Of a stretch of 64,000 nucleotides of DNA, positions 1-10,908 are shown in pieces. The position numbers were made by a program, and so were the translations under genes. Numbering within the stretch: the first letter of the stretch is position 1; each line of letters starts with the position of its first letter. The notes beneath the pieces were generated by a model. That model had not been told where the DNA came from and searched no databases. It worked only from the letters and a program-made list of their open reading frames with translations. The DNA comes from Photobacterium kishitanii (GTDB taxonomy: Bacteria > Pseudomonadota > Gammaproteobacteria > Enterobacterales > Vibrionaceae), in assembly GCF_003026355.1 (NCBI RefSeq), contig NZ_PYON01000019.1:1-64000 (forward strand), read 5' to 3'.

Positions 1-85
1 TTAAATAACTGTGCCAAAATAACTTGCGTCATTTTGTTTTGGTCACTCAGTTTATTGATAAATCTTTCGACTTAACTATTCAGTG

Positions 86-125
86 AGTGCCCACACAGAT
101 TGCATGGTCAAATTGTTAAAGAACA
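86..125 (-). promoter_or_regulatory. rRNA operon leader with boxA and boxC
   Basis: Read on the minus strand, positions 125-110 give TGTTCTTTAACAATTT, the boxA antitermination element of rRNA leaders. Positions 98-86 give CTGTGTGGGCACT, the boxC-like element that usually follows. The 16S gene itself must start to the left of base 1, so only promoters and leader are in the window. hemG next to an rRNA operon is also the E. coli arrangement. Confidence 0.85.
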
Positions 126-183
126 TTCTTCTTCGATTCACTAAGCATTTAACAGCTTAATCGTTTCGTTGAAGTGGACGGCC

Positions 184-211
184 ATTCTAGCGAAATAACA
201 TAAAGTGTCAA
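184..211 (-). promoter_or_regulatory. rRNA operon promoter P2
   Basis: On the minus strand there is a perfect -35 TTGACA (211-206), a 16-bp spacer and a -10 TAGAAT (189-184), about 60 bp upstream of boxA. This is the promoter closest to the rRNA leader. Confidence 0.75.
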
Positions 212-305
212 CCACTTTTTTAAATTTATTTCATCTGGCTCATTATCCAATCGATTGAAGCATAACGTCTTATTTATAAGTCGCTCACTGTTTCGATAGA
301 GCAGC

Positions 306-333
306 AGTATAAAGACAACTGCCGTCATCGCAA
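306..333 (-). promoter_or_regulatory. rRNA operon promoter P1 (candidate)
   Basis: A second minus-strand promoter: -35 TTGCGA (333-328), 16-bp spacer, -10 TATACT (311-306), about 120 bp upstream of P2. A+T-rich DNA lies further upstream, as expected for an UP element. Tandem P1/P2 promoters are the norm for enteric and vibrio rRNA operons. No terminator is visible between hemG and this promoter. Confidence 0.5.
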
Positions 334-405
334 CTAGTTTGATGCTATTTATCAATAAAAATAGTTCGTTAGATCAAAAAGCAAACAAAGCGTTCAATAA
401 TACGA

Positions 406-930
406 TTATAGCGCCTTAAATTGTTGGCTAAAATTAGACACTTTTTGCCAATCTGTATACTCAACTTCTTTAGTTGTATCTGTTTCACCATCGGTTAACT
501 TCATTATCAGCTTAATCATGGTGCGATCAAAAAAGTTATACCGTGGATAACGTAATGCGCCCGCAAACACAGCCATCATTTTAGGGTGCCACGGCGACTT
601 CAATAAAAACTTCTTCACATAAGCACTAGTAGCAGGGGTATCTTTACCTTCTTTACGCGCCGTTAAATTAACACAAAAGAAAGCCACATTTGCTTGCTCA
701 AGATTCTCAAGGTTACGATCTATAAATTGATAAAGCTTTTTATTTAAATGTCCATAACGAACAGAAGCGCCAATAAGTACGCGATCATAACCACTAAAAT
801 CAATTTTTGGTTCTAGATGAATATCAGCATATTCACATTGATACTGCTCACCTAAGTCCTGCTCTATATGGTTAAGGATTTTAATCGTTTGTCCTTCACA
901 GCTAGAATGCAGTAATAACACCTTTTCCAT
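406..930 (-). CDS. hemG: Menaquinone-dependent protoporphyrinogen IX dehydrogenase
   Basis: HemG oxidises protoporphyrinogen IX to protoporphyrin IX, the penultimate step of haem synthesis. It uses a flavodoxin-like FMN domain and passes electrons to membrane quinones. The 174-residue protein is the normal length. The N-terminal phosphate-binding loop (LLLHSSCEGQT) has the flavodoxin pattern. The long-loop segments IGASVRYGHLNK, AGALRYPRYNFFDR and GETDTTKEVEYTDW match the E. coli protein closely. It lies 10 bp after trkH on the same strand and is probably cotranscribed with yigZ and trkH. The rRNA promoters begin directly downstream. Confidence 0.95.
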   Translation of the reverse strand: MEKVLLLHSSCEGQTIKILNHIEQDLGEQYQCEYADIHLEPKIDFSGYDRVLIGASVRYGHLNKKLYQFIDRNLENLEQANVAFFCVNLTARKEGKDTPATSAYVKKFLLKSPWHPKMMAVFAGALRYPRYNFFDRTMIKLIMKLTDGETDTTKEVEYTDWQKVSNFSQQFKAL

Positions 931-940
931 GATCGCTCCT

Positions 941-2398
941 TTAATTGCGCCAAAAGGTCGGCGTAAATAAAACTAATAATGTAAATACTTCTAAACGACC
1001 AAATAGCATAGCAATAATGAGGATCCATTTCGCTGAATCATTTACTTGACCAAAATGTACTGCAACTTCACCTAAACCAGGTCCTAAATTATTGAGGGTG
1101 GCAGCCACTGCAGAAAAAGCGGTTAACTCATCAATGCCTGTCGCAATCAGTGCTAGCATACACACCACAAATACCAGCGCGTAAGCAGAGAAGAAACCCC
1201 ACACCGCATCAACCACCCGTTGCGGTAACGCTTTATTCCCCAACTTAATGGTGTACACCGCTCGAGGGTGCACCAAGCGTTTTAACTCTCGCACCCCTTG
1301 TAATGACAGCAACAACATTCGAATAACTTTCATGCCGCCCCCAGTCGAACCGGCACAGCCTCCTATAAAAGAAGAGAACAACAGTAAAACAGGTAAAAAT
1401 AACGGCCAATCAGAAAAGCCAGTAGTGGTAAATCCAGCGGTAGTCGATATAGATACGGTTTGGAACAATGCTTGATCAAAGGCATCAAAAGAACTGTCGT
1501 AAGAATGATGCTTTAATAACACCCCAAAACAAATCGCAAATAAAATAAATTGCACCACAAAAAACGCGCGAAACTCAGGATCTCGCCAATAAGTTTTGAG
1601 ATTTATATTGCCATTACCAAACGCAGCAAAGTGAAGCGAAAAATTACAAGCGGATATTAAGAGAAAAAACACCGTGATCATATTAATAGTAGGACTATTA
1701 AAATAACCGATACTGGCATCATGAGTTGAGAATCCCCCAATCGCAATCGTTGAAAAACTATGGGATATGGCATCAAAACCACTCATACCCGCCAGCCAAA
1801 AAGCTAACGCACAAGCAATGGTTAATGCTAAATATATATACCACAACGTTTTCGCGGTTTCGGCAATGCGTGGCGTCATCTTGCTGTCTTTTACCGGTCC
1901 TGGTGTTTCCGCGCGGTATAACTGCATACCACCGACACCTAATACCGGTAATATCGCGACAGCTAATACGATGATCCCCATACCGCCAAACCACTGCAAT
2001 AACTGCCGATAAAATAAAATCGCTTTCGGTAAATGATCAAGACCAACAATGACCGTTGCCCCTGTTGTTGTCAGTGCAGAAAATGATTCAAAAAAGGAGT
2101 CAGCAACTGATAAGTCTGGATTTTTAGATAATAGAAAAGGCACCGCACCCGCACTGCCTATTACCCCCCAAAATAACACTACAATTAAAAAACCATCACG
2201 GGCTTTTAATTCATGCCGTTGGTAACGGTTAGGAAACCATAATAATGAGCCTCCCGCTAGCAATAGAAAGAACGTCACCACAAAAGGAAATCCCGCACCA
2301 TCGCGGTAGATCAGAGCTACCAATGCGGGAATTAACATGGTTACACTAAATAGAGCGAGCAATAGCCCGACGATACGAGTAATTGAACGAAACTGCAT
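941..2398 (-). CDS. trkH: Trk system potassium uptake protein TrkH
   Basis: This is the inner-membrane K+-translocating subunit of the Trk system, which works with the cytoplasmic NAD-binding subunit TrkA (not in this window). At 485 residues it is the standard length. It shows the four pore-loop segments of the MPM fold: TTTGATVIVG, AIGGFSTHD, STTAGFTTTGFSDW and NNLGPGLGEV. Each is flanked by hydrophobic helices, and the C-terminus GRLEVFTLLVLF is typical. The start is preceded by AAGG. It sits between yigZ and hemG as in E. coli. A second trkH paralogue lies at the other end of the window. Confidence 0.95.
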   Translation of the reverse strand: MQFRSITRIVGLLLALFSVTMLIPALVALIYRDGAGFPFVVTFFLLLAGGSLLWFPNRYQRHELKARDGFLIVVLFWGVIGSAGAVPFLLSKNPDLSVADSFFESFSALTTTGATVIVGLDHLPKAILFYRQLLQWFGGMGIIVLAVAILPVLGVGGMQLYRAETPGPVKDSKMTPRIAETAKTLWYIYLALTIACALAFWLAGMSGFDAISHSFSTIAIGGFSTHDASIGYFNSPTINMITVFFLLISACNFSLHFAAFGNGNINLKTYWRDPEFRAFFVVQFILFAICFGVLLKHHSYDSSFDAFDQALFQTVSISTTAGFTTTGFSDWPLFLPVLLLFSSFIGGCAGSTGGGMKVIRMLLLSLQGVRELKRLVHPRAVYTIKLGNKALPQRVVDAVWGFFSAYALVFVVCMLALIATGIDELTAFSAVAATLNNLGPGLGEVAVHFGQVNDSAKWILIIAMLFGRLEVFTLLVLFTPTFWRN

Positions 2399-2445
2399 GG
2401 CCTTAATCGGCCCTCATCTGAAAATACATAAAAAATAAATAGTGG

Positions 2446-3072
2446 TTAACTATCTGGCGTTGATGTTGCGATGATTCGCCCACCACTTCGATTAATGAGT
2501 TTGGTACTAAACTCAGTCACTATTCGACTATCAAGTGCTAAGTGCATACTTACTTGTTGACCATAATCGGCTTTAAGTTGAGTGCCGTTATATTCACCTA
2601 ATAATGCTTCAACTAATGATATTTGATTATAATCACAACATAAAAACAACTCACTGATGATGATCTTTTGTTGTGTGGTCAGTAACGTTAATGCTTGTTG
2701 TACACCACCGCCATAGGCCTTAACTAACCCACCAGTGCCTAAATGGATACCACCAAAATAGCGCACGACAACTGCCGTTAGTTCACCGACACCACAACCC
2801 GTTAATTGAGCCAATATTGGTTTACCTGCCGTACCCGACGGTTCGCCATCATCACTAAAGCCCCACGACATTGAATCTGTTGGTCTACCAGCAACAAATC
2901 CCCAACAGTGGTGATTAGCATTTGAATGGGCTGACTTTACTTCGCCAATAAACTGTTTAGCAGCCTCAATCGAGGCTGTGTGTGCCAAGTAAGTAATAAA
3001 ATGGCTTTTCTTAATTTCTTCTTCAAAAATCACTGGTTGCAGTGGGATTAAATAAGGCTCAGAAGTTGACAT
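2446..3072 (-). CDS. yigZ: YigZ/IMPACT family protein
   Basis: A member of the UPF0029/IMPACT family, whose eukaryotic relatives regulate the Gcn2 kinase. The bacterial role is not settled. The family signature HHCWGFVAG, SDDGEPSGTAGKPIL, VVVRYFGGIHLGTGGL is intact, followed by a small ferredoxin-like C-terminal domain. I start at the ATG that gives MSTSEPYLIP (208 residues). The reading frame is open for 14 more codons to an ATG at 3114, but that extension is not conserved and its ribosome site is weak. It is the first gene of the leftward yigZ-trkH-hemG group and is divergent from fadB. Confidence 0.9.
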   Translation of the reverse strand: MSTSEPYLIPLQPVIFEEEIKKSHFITYLAHTASIEAAKQFIGEVKSAHSNANHHCWGFVAGRPTDSMSWGFSDDGEPSGTAGKPILAQLTGCGVGELTAVVVRYFGGIHLGTGGLVKAYGGGVQQALTLLTTQQKIIISELFLCCDYNQISLVEALLGEYNGTQLKADYGQQVSMHLALDSRIVTEFSTKLINRSGGRIIATSTPDS

Positions 3073-3274
3073 AAAACATATCCCATCATCAATAAAAGAG
3101 TGGCAGGATAACATATTCCTATTACCACTAAAGCAATGCTAATTATTGCCTACAACTGATGTCACTATTCGAATTATTGTATTAAAGATGATGCACCAGC
3201 TAGCAATGTTAAACAAATGTTTAAATTAATTATTGAATTTGTACGCATTGCGGTTCAGACTAAACATTAACCAC

Positions 3275-3291
3275 TACAGGTCAAACCAGTT
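3275..3291 (-). promoter_or_regulatory. FadR-type operator upstream of fadBA
   Basis: The minus strand reads AACTGGTTTGACCTGTA, close to the FadR operator pattern (A-x-CTGGT-nn-GACC-x-G-x-T). It lies about 50 bp before the fadB start codon, where repression in the absence of long-chain acyl-CoA would be expected. FadR itself is not in the window. The match is by eye. Confidence 0.6.
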
Positions 3292-3337
3292 AAATCACAC
3301 CTAATCCGTCATAGAATGGAATATATGGAGATAGAAC

Positions 3338-6693
<3,356 letters not shown>

Positions 6694-6746
6694 TTACATT
6701 CAAGTATGGTTGGAGCGCGTCAATATTCACTCCAATATAAACGGTG

Positions 6747-6774
6747 TTGCTATTGGCATATAATGAAATATAAG
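6747..6774 (+). promoter_or_regulatory. Candidate promoter of acuI
   Basis: -35 TTGCTA (6747-6752), 16-bp spacer, -10 TATAAG (6769-6774), about 113 bp before the acuI start. The fadA-acuI gap of 194 bp has no clear rho-independent terminator, only a weak TTGGAG/CTCCAA inverted repeat. Confidence 0.4.
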
Positions 6775-6887
6775 ACATGCAACTTACACATAGATTAAAT
6801 GAGTAAGTTTCATTTTCTTCATAGAGATAAGCCGTCTACACTCAATCCTATATTGATTGCTAACCATGATTTTTCCGGAGTATTGCA

Positions 6888-7868
6888 ATGTTTAAAGCAC
6901 TAGTATTAGAACAAGAAGATAAAAAAACACTAGCAACTATTCGCCAAGTAGCAACATCTGAATTACCTGAAGGTGATGTATTAATTGATGTCGATTACTC
7001 TTCATTAAACTACAAAGATGGCTTAGCAATTACCGGTAAAGGTCGTATTGTGCGTCAATTCCCAATGGTTCCAGGGGTTGATTTAACGGGTACGGTGGCA
7101 GAATCAAGTGATGATCGCTACCACGTTGGCGATAAAGTTGTACTTACGGGTTGGGGCGTAGGTGAAGGCCATTGGGGTGGCATGGCAGAAAAAGCCCGTC
7201 TTAAAGCTGATTGGTTAGTACCATTACCGACTAACCTTGATGGCAAACAAGCCATGATGGTCGGTACTGCTGGCTTAACCGCAATGTTATGTGTACAAGC
7301 GATTGTAGATGCAGGTGTAACACCTGATGCTGGCGAAATTTTAGTAACAGGTGCTAGCGGTGGTGTGGGTTCAGTGGCTGTAACCTTATTGGCACAATTA
7401 GGCTATAAGGTAGCAGCAGTAACAGGTCGCGCTGAAACTAATGGTCCACTACTAAAACAACTAGGCGCAACCACTATTATTGATCGTAGTGTTTTTGAAG
7501 AACCTGCTCGTCCACTTGATAAGCAATTATGGGCCGGCGCGATTGATACTGTGGGCAGTAAAGTATTAGCAAAAGTTCTGAGCCAAATTAGCTATAACGG
7601 CGCAGTCGCTATTTGTGGTCTTGCTGGCGGTTTTGATTTACCAACGACAGTAATGCCTTTCATTCTACGTAATGTACGTCTGCAAGGTATCGATTCAGTA
7701 ATGTGTCCATTTGAAAAACGTCAACAAGCATGGCAACGTCTGACTGAATTACTTCCAGCAAGCTACTTTGAACAAGCATGTCGTGAAGTAACGCTTGAAC
7801 AAGTTGCAGAATGTGCAGAAGCAATTACCAATGGTCAAATTACCGGTCGAGTAGTGATTAAACTGTAA
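6888..7868 (+). CDS. acuI: Acryloyl-CoA reductase (NADPH), YhdH/AcuI family
   Basis: A zinc-free medium-chain dehydrogenase/reductase of the YhdH/AcuI group, which reduces toxic acryloyl-CoA to propionyl-CoA. In marine bacteria this links to DMSP and acrylate breakdown. The 326-residue protein has the family segments SSLNYKDGLAITGKG, LTGWGVGEGHWGG, the NADPH loop TGASGGVGS, and the C-terminal PTTVMPFILRNVRLQG. It is close to E. coli YhdH throughout. CGGAG precedes the ATG. It follows fadBA but probably has its own promoter. The biochemical name is inferred from the family. Confidence 0.85.
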   Translation: MFKALVLEQEDKKTLATIRQVATSELPEGDVLIDVDYSSLNYKDGLAITGKGRIVRQFPMVPGVDLTGTVAESSDDRYHVGDKVVLTGWGVGEGHWGGMAEKARLKADWLVPLPTNLDGKQAMMVGTAGLTAMLCVQAIVDAGVTPDAGEILVTGASGGVGSVAVTLLAQLGYKVAAVTGRAETNGPLLKQLGATTIIDRSVFEEPARPLDKQLWAGAIDTVGSKVLAKVLSQISYNGAVAICGLAGGFDLPTTVMPFILRNVRLQGIDSVMCPFEKRQQAWQRLTELLPASYFEQACREVTLEQVAECAEAITNGQITGRVVIKL

Positions 7869-7907
7869 TGATTACGCAATAAAATATTATTGTTGTAGTT
7901 AATGATT

Positions 7908-7936
7908 AAGGTCAGCCAAGTGCTGGCCTTTTTATT
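7908..7936 (+). terminator. Terminator after acuI
   Basis: Stem AAGGTCAGC / GCTGGCCTT (one G-T pair) with loop CAAGT, followed by TTTATTT. It lies 40 bp after the acuI stop and between two convergent genes. Confidence 0.8.
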
Positions 7937-7953
7937 TACTCAAAACCATTAAG

Positions 7954-8895
7954 CTACAATAAGCCAATATCATGAACGCGAGAATTAATCAGTCGACCAC
8001 ACTCTTCTTTAATAATATTACGCAACCATATCTGTGATGCTGAATGCTCACAGCGCGCATGCCATAATAATGAATAATCAAATGGCTTAAACTCAAATGG
8101 TAATGGCTTTACAATTAATTGGTAACGTTCAGCCACTAAATACGCCAAATCAGCTGGTACCGTGATGATTAAAGGCATCTGCTCAATAATTGCTAATGCA
8201 GCCTCTAAATGATAAGCCCGTAACACCATTTTCGGTTGAGGATGACCACGCAGCTGCTCATCAAGTAACGCCTTAACACCATCACTAACGGCAATCATCG
8301 CATGCGGATAACTAAGGTAATCCTGAAATGTAAGCGGTTTATTTGCGAGCGGATGATTCTGACTAACTAAACAAAAAACACTCACTAAGCCTAATAGCTG
8401 ATGACACAACGGATCCATTTCAGCACTTGGGCGACAAATTGCCATATCACACCCCCCCGAGGTTAACTGCGACAACAAATTATCATGCTGTAGCGGACTA
8501 AACTCTAATGAAAGATGAGGGGCTTCTTGATAAATACGGGGTAATGCAAATGGCAAAATAGTCTGCATTGCATAATCCGTGGTGGCAATCTTAAACGTTT
8601 GCTCACAAGCTGCAGGCTCAAAATCACTGGGGGTCAATAATATTCGTAATGATTCCAGCGGTTCATTTAATTGTTCATTTAATTCCAACGCTCGCTGAGT
8701 CGGCAATAATGATTGCCCTTGGCGAGTAAACAACGGATCCCCAAGTAAATCACGTAATCGTCCTAATACTCTACTCATTGCTGATTGGCTTAAGTTAAGC
8801 CTTACCGCAGCTCGGCTAACACTGCACTCATCCAATAACACTTTTAACGCAACCAGCAAATTTAAGTCACGACGGTAAACTTCTTCGAGCTCCAT
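7954..8895 (-). CDS. LysR family transcriptional regulator
   Basis: A 313-residue LysR-type regulator. The N-terminal winged helix-turn-helix spans about residues 9-68 (LNLLVALKVLLDE, SVSRAAVRLNLSQSAMSRVL, DPLFTRQGQ). It is followed by a periplasmic-binding-protein-like effector domain (about 95-300). It is convergent with acuI, and the small gene upstream is on the same strand, so context does not reveal the target. I do not recognise the subgroup. Control of acuI is possible but not shown by any feature here. Confidence 0.85.
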   Translation of the reverse strand: MELEEVYRRDLNLLVALKVLLDECSVSRAAVRLNLSQSAMSRVLGRLRDLLGDPLFTRQGQSLLPTQRALELNEQLNEPLESLRILLTPSDFEPAACEQTFKIATTDYAMQTILPFALPRIYQEAPHLSLEFSPLQHDNLLSQLTSGGCDMAICRPSAEMDPLCHQLLGLVSVFCLVSQNHPLANKPLTFQDYLSYPHAMIAVSDGVKALLDEQLRGHPQPKMVLRAYHLEAALAIIEQMPLIITVPADLAYLVAERYQLIVKPLPFEFKPFDYSLLWHARCEHSASQIWLRNIIKEECGRLINSRVHDIGLL

Positions 8896-8954
8896 GTTGT
8901 ACTTCTCTAACGCTGAAAATTAATCCTACATGGCGACATTATGGCGGGATAGCT

Positions 8955-8983
8955 AAAAAAAATCCCACCTTTTACAGCGGGAA
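8955..8983 (-). terminator. Terminator for the small gene at 9013-9201
   Basis: On the minus strand a TCCC...GGGA stem (with one mismatch) is followed by eight T residues. It sits 30 bp after the stop codon of the leftward small membrane protein gene. Confidence 0.5.
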
Positions 8984-9012
8984 CATTAAATATCTTGCAT
9001 CATAAACCAGTA

Positions 9013-9201
9013 CTAACGCTGATTTTTTTGTTGTTCCAATTCACTTTTATCAGTAAGTTCAACCCATAAACCAATAATAGCAGCAAGTAAGCCACCAATA
9101 GCGAATAGACCTGTTGAATAATGGCTGGTTAGCATGATGGTACTAAATGAAATAATACACAACACGGCATAAATCATTACGCGGTCAATTGATGTCAACA
9201 T
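9013..9201 (-). CDS. Small two-helix membrane protein, unknown function
   Basis: A 62-residue protein with two predicted transmembrane segments (about 9-26 and 31-48) and a short charged C-terminal tail (DKSELEQQKNQR). The start has a strong ribosome site (AGGGGG, spacing about 6), and a likely terminator follows, so the gene looks real. It sits between the lysR gene and tusA. I do not recognise the family. Confidence 0.65.
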   Translation of the reverse strand: MLTSIDRVMIYAVLCIISFSTIMLTSHYSTGLFAIGGLLAAIIGLWVELTDKSELEQQKNQR

Positions 9202-9283
9202 AATATCCCCCTAATCCATTAGAAAGAAAAGTTAATGTATTGTTAATAACGTTACACAATTTATCTTGATTTGCCAAGCCTTA

Positions 9284-9311
9284 TTGATTAATTCTTATCC
9301 ATCAGTATGAT
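9284..9311 (+). promoter_or_regulatory. Candidate promoter of tusA
   Basis: -35 TTGATT (9284-9289), 16-bp spacer, -10 TATGAT (9306-9311), giving a transcript start about 20 bp before the tusA ATG. The ribosome site of tusA is weak. Confidence 0.4.
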
Positions 9312-9340
9312 CACAACGTCTACAATAATACGTGTAAATT

Positions 9341-9589
9341 ATGACTGCAATTTTTGAAAATCCGACCCATAGCCTCGATGCTCAAGGCCTACGTTGCCCA
9401 GAGCCAGTAATGATGGTGCGCAAAACTGTGAGGAAAATGGCAGCTAGTGATACCTTATTAGTCGTTGCTGATGATCCATCCACTACCCGCGACATTCCAA
9501 GCTTTTGTCGCTTTATGGATCACACCCTACTCGCTGCAGATACAGAAAGCGTGCCGTATCGCTTTTTGATCAAAAAAGGCAATAACTAG
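9341..9589 (+). CDS. tusA: Sulfurtransferase TusA
   Basis: A small cytoplasmic sulfur carrier that takes persulfide sulfur from IscS and passes it towards TusBCD/E for 2-thiouridine in tRNA. The 82-residue protein is the normal length. The motif GLRCPEPVM carries the persulfide cysteine at C19 (CPxP), as in E. coli TusA. Monocistronic, with a strong terminator behind it. Confidence 0.93.
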   Translation: MTAIFENPTHSLDAQGLRCPEPVMMVRKTVRKMAASDTLLVVADDPSTTRDIPSFCRFMDHTLLAADTESVPYRFLIKKGNN

Positions 9590-9612
9590 ACCCAGATTCC
9601 TTGTTTAAACAA

Positions 9613-9640
9613 AAAAGCAGCCCAAAGGCTGCTTTTTTTA
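9613..9640 (+). terminator. Bidirectional terminator between tusA and 9657-9902
   Basis: Perfect stem AAAAGCAGCC / GGCTGCTTTT with loop CAAA, with T-rich runs on both strands. It serves tusA on the plus strand and the small convergent gene on the minus strand. Confidence 0.85.
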
Positions 9641-9656
9641 TCATTCTGCAAACGTA

Positions 9657-9902
9657 CTAAACATCATCTCTGTTGTGACGTATTACTTCAAGTTCATGGC
9701 GTAAATCACGTATTTCTTTTTTCAATGGTAAGACATAACGTAATCTCACTAACGAATCTACCGCGAGATATGCTGTTATGATAGCCCCGACCACCATAGG
9801 TAACCACATGTCTGTTAACGCCATACCTAAAATATTAAGTATCAACGCCAAGTGAAATAACCAACACTGACTTTTAGGTGAAATCGCAAGAAATCGAGCC
9901 AT
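9657..9902 (-). CDS. Small membrane protein with C-terminal coiled coil, unknown function
   Basis: An 81-residue protein with two hydrophobic helices (about residues 13-29 and 33-52). A basic/acidic heptad-like tail (LKKEIRDLRHELEVIRHN) probably forms a short coiled coil in the cytoplasm. I start at the ATG preceded by GGAGGGAG, an excellent ribosome site. The frame is open upstream to a TTG at 9929, which has no such site. It ends at a good bidirectional terminator. I do not recognise the family. Confidence 0.65.
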   Translation of the reverse strand: MARFLAISPKSQCWLFHLALILNILGMALTDMWLPMVVGAIITAYLAVDSLVRLRYVLPLKKEIRDLRHELEVIRHNRDDV

Positions 9903-10044
9903 ACTCCCTCCAGCAATAAAGACCAACAAATGAATTATGCTTATTTATAACTACTCTAGCACGCATCACTCAGTAGGTATTATGTCGACATCACAATTTA
10001 TTACGATGAAACAAAACCTTCAACTTACAAATATTTTTATGAAT

Positions 10045-10060
10045 AGTTTCATGTGAAACT
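10045..10060. promoter_or_regulatory. Degenerate parS-like site
   Basis: AGTTTCATGTGAAACT overlaps the mneA stop codon. It differs from the parS core GTTTCACGTGAAAC by a single central base (CATGTG for CACGTG), and its outer bases are A and T. It lies about 5 kb from a perfect parS. ParB binding here is an inference. Confidence 0.4.
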
Positions 10061-10661
10061 ACATTCCAAAGCCAGCAGCAATAGCTAATAACACAAATAA
10101 TATGGCTGTAACTTTACGAATAAGACCTAGCGGGATTTTGTTCGCTGAGAACTTACCAATCAACACGACTGGAACGTTGGCTAACAGCATTCCAATTGTT
10201 GTTCCGACGACAACCCACATTAAGGCGTCATGATATTTAGCTCCTAACATAGTCGTCGCTATTTGCGTTTTATCACCAACCTCCGCGATAAAGAAAGCAA
10301 TAAAACTGGCGATAAACGGACCTCGATTCGATAACGTCTCGTCATCATCAAGTTTATCAGGAATTAAAATCCACCCTGCCATTAGCACAAAGCTCACGAC
10401 TAATACCCATTTTAAAATATCAGGGGTTAAATAGTCAGCAATTGCCACACCGAGCCATGCAGCTAATGCGTGATTAACAATCGTGGCTAAAAAAATAGCA
10501 CCAATAATAGGGATTGGTTTTCGGTATCGGCTAGCCAGTAGCAACGATAAAAGTTGGGTCTTGTCACCTATTTCAGCTAAGGCGACAGAGGCAATGGAAA
10601 CAGCTAAAACACTCACAACATGCTCTCTGGGGCGGGAATAATTTATACCAATAGCAAACAT
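10059..10661 (-). CDS. mneA: UPF0016 / GDT1-family manganese exporter
   Basis: A member of the TMEM165/GDT1/UPF0016 family. The Vibrio cholerae member MneA exports Mn2+. Six membrane helices form two repeats, each with the cation-binding motif: AEIGDKTQL near residue 29 and AEVGDKTQI near residue 127. A manganese riboswitch lies directly upstream, which supports the function. I keep the ATG at 10661, which follows GGGAG. A GTG at 10616 (giving VSVLAVSIAS) would fit the usual family N-terminus better and has AGAGAG before it, so the first 15 residues are uncertain. Confidence 0.85.
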   Translation of the reverse strand: MFAIGINYSRPREHVVSVLAVSIASVALAEIGDKTQLLSLLLASRYRKPIPIIGAIFLATIVNHALAAWLGVAIADYLTPDILKWVLVVSFVLMAGWILIPDKLDDDETLSNRGPFIASFIAFFIAEVGDKTQIATTMLGAKYHDALMWVVVGTTIGMLLANVPVVLIGKFSANKIPLGLIRKVTAILFVLLAIAAGFGM

Positions 10662-10683
10662 ACACTCCCACCCCGGTTTGTGC

Positions 10684-10802
10684 TGTTTGCCGTTGGTCTT
10701 GCCAAATTTATCGCGTTGGATAAATCATAATTACCACGAAGATTTTGCTTCGATTATGTTGATAATTATCTCGCAAGCTGCGAGAGGCTACTCCCCAAAG
10801 GA
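10684..10802 (-). ncRNA. yybP-ykoY manganese riboswitch upstream of mneA
   Basis: The minus strand carries both conserved internal loops of this class: GGGGAGTAGCC at 10796-10786 and GCAAGACC at 10702-10695. They are joined by a P1 stem, CCTTTGG (10801-10795) with CCAACGG (10696-10690), six of seven bases paired. Between them are stems with loops. Just downstream GCAAACA (10690-10684) can pair with TGTTTGC (10660-10654), enclosing the Shine-Dalgarno sequence and overlapping the ATG. This could be a translational switch that opens when Mn2+ is high. The class identification is strong; the switching mechanism is my inference. Confidence 0.85.
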
Positions 10803-10808
10803 ATGGGT

Positions 10809-10837
10809 ATATTAACAAAAAAAATGACGAAATCTAA
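10809..10837 (-). promoter_or_regulatory. Promoter of the mneA riboswitch transcript (candidate)
   Basis: Minus-strand -35 TTAGAT (10837-10832), 17-bp spacer, -10 TAATAT (10814-10809). This places the transcript start at about 10802, immediately before the P1 stem of the riboswitch. Confidence 0.5.
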
Positions 10838-10861
10838 CCATTACTTATCTTTTAGTAAATA

Positions 10862-10891
10862 CAAAAACGGCGAGCCAAAGCTCGCCGTTTT
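10862..10891 (-). terminator. Terminator of the yiaD-like gene
   Basis: Perfect stem AAACGGCGAGC / GCTCGCCGTTT with a four-base loop, followed on the minus strand by a T-run. It lies 18 bp after the stop codon at 10909. Confidence 0.85.
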
Positions 10892-10908
10892 AAAAGACTA
10901 AATATAAA

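Noticed and set aside
149-355. 68-codon minus-strand frame at the left edge
   Set aside because: It lies across the tandem rRNA promoters and leader, and has no conserved content.
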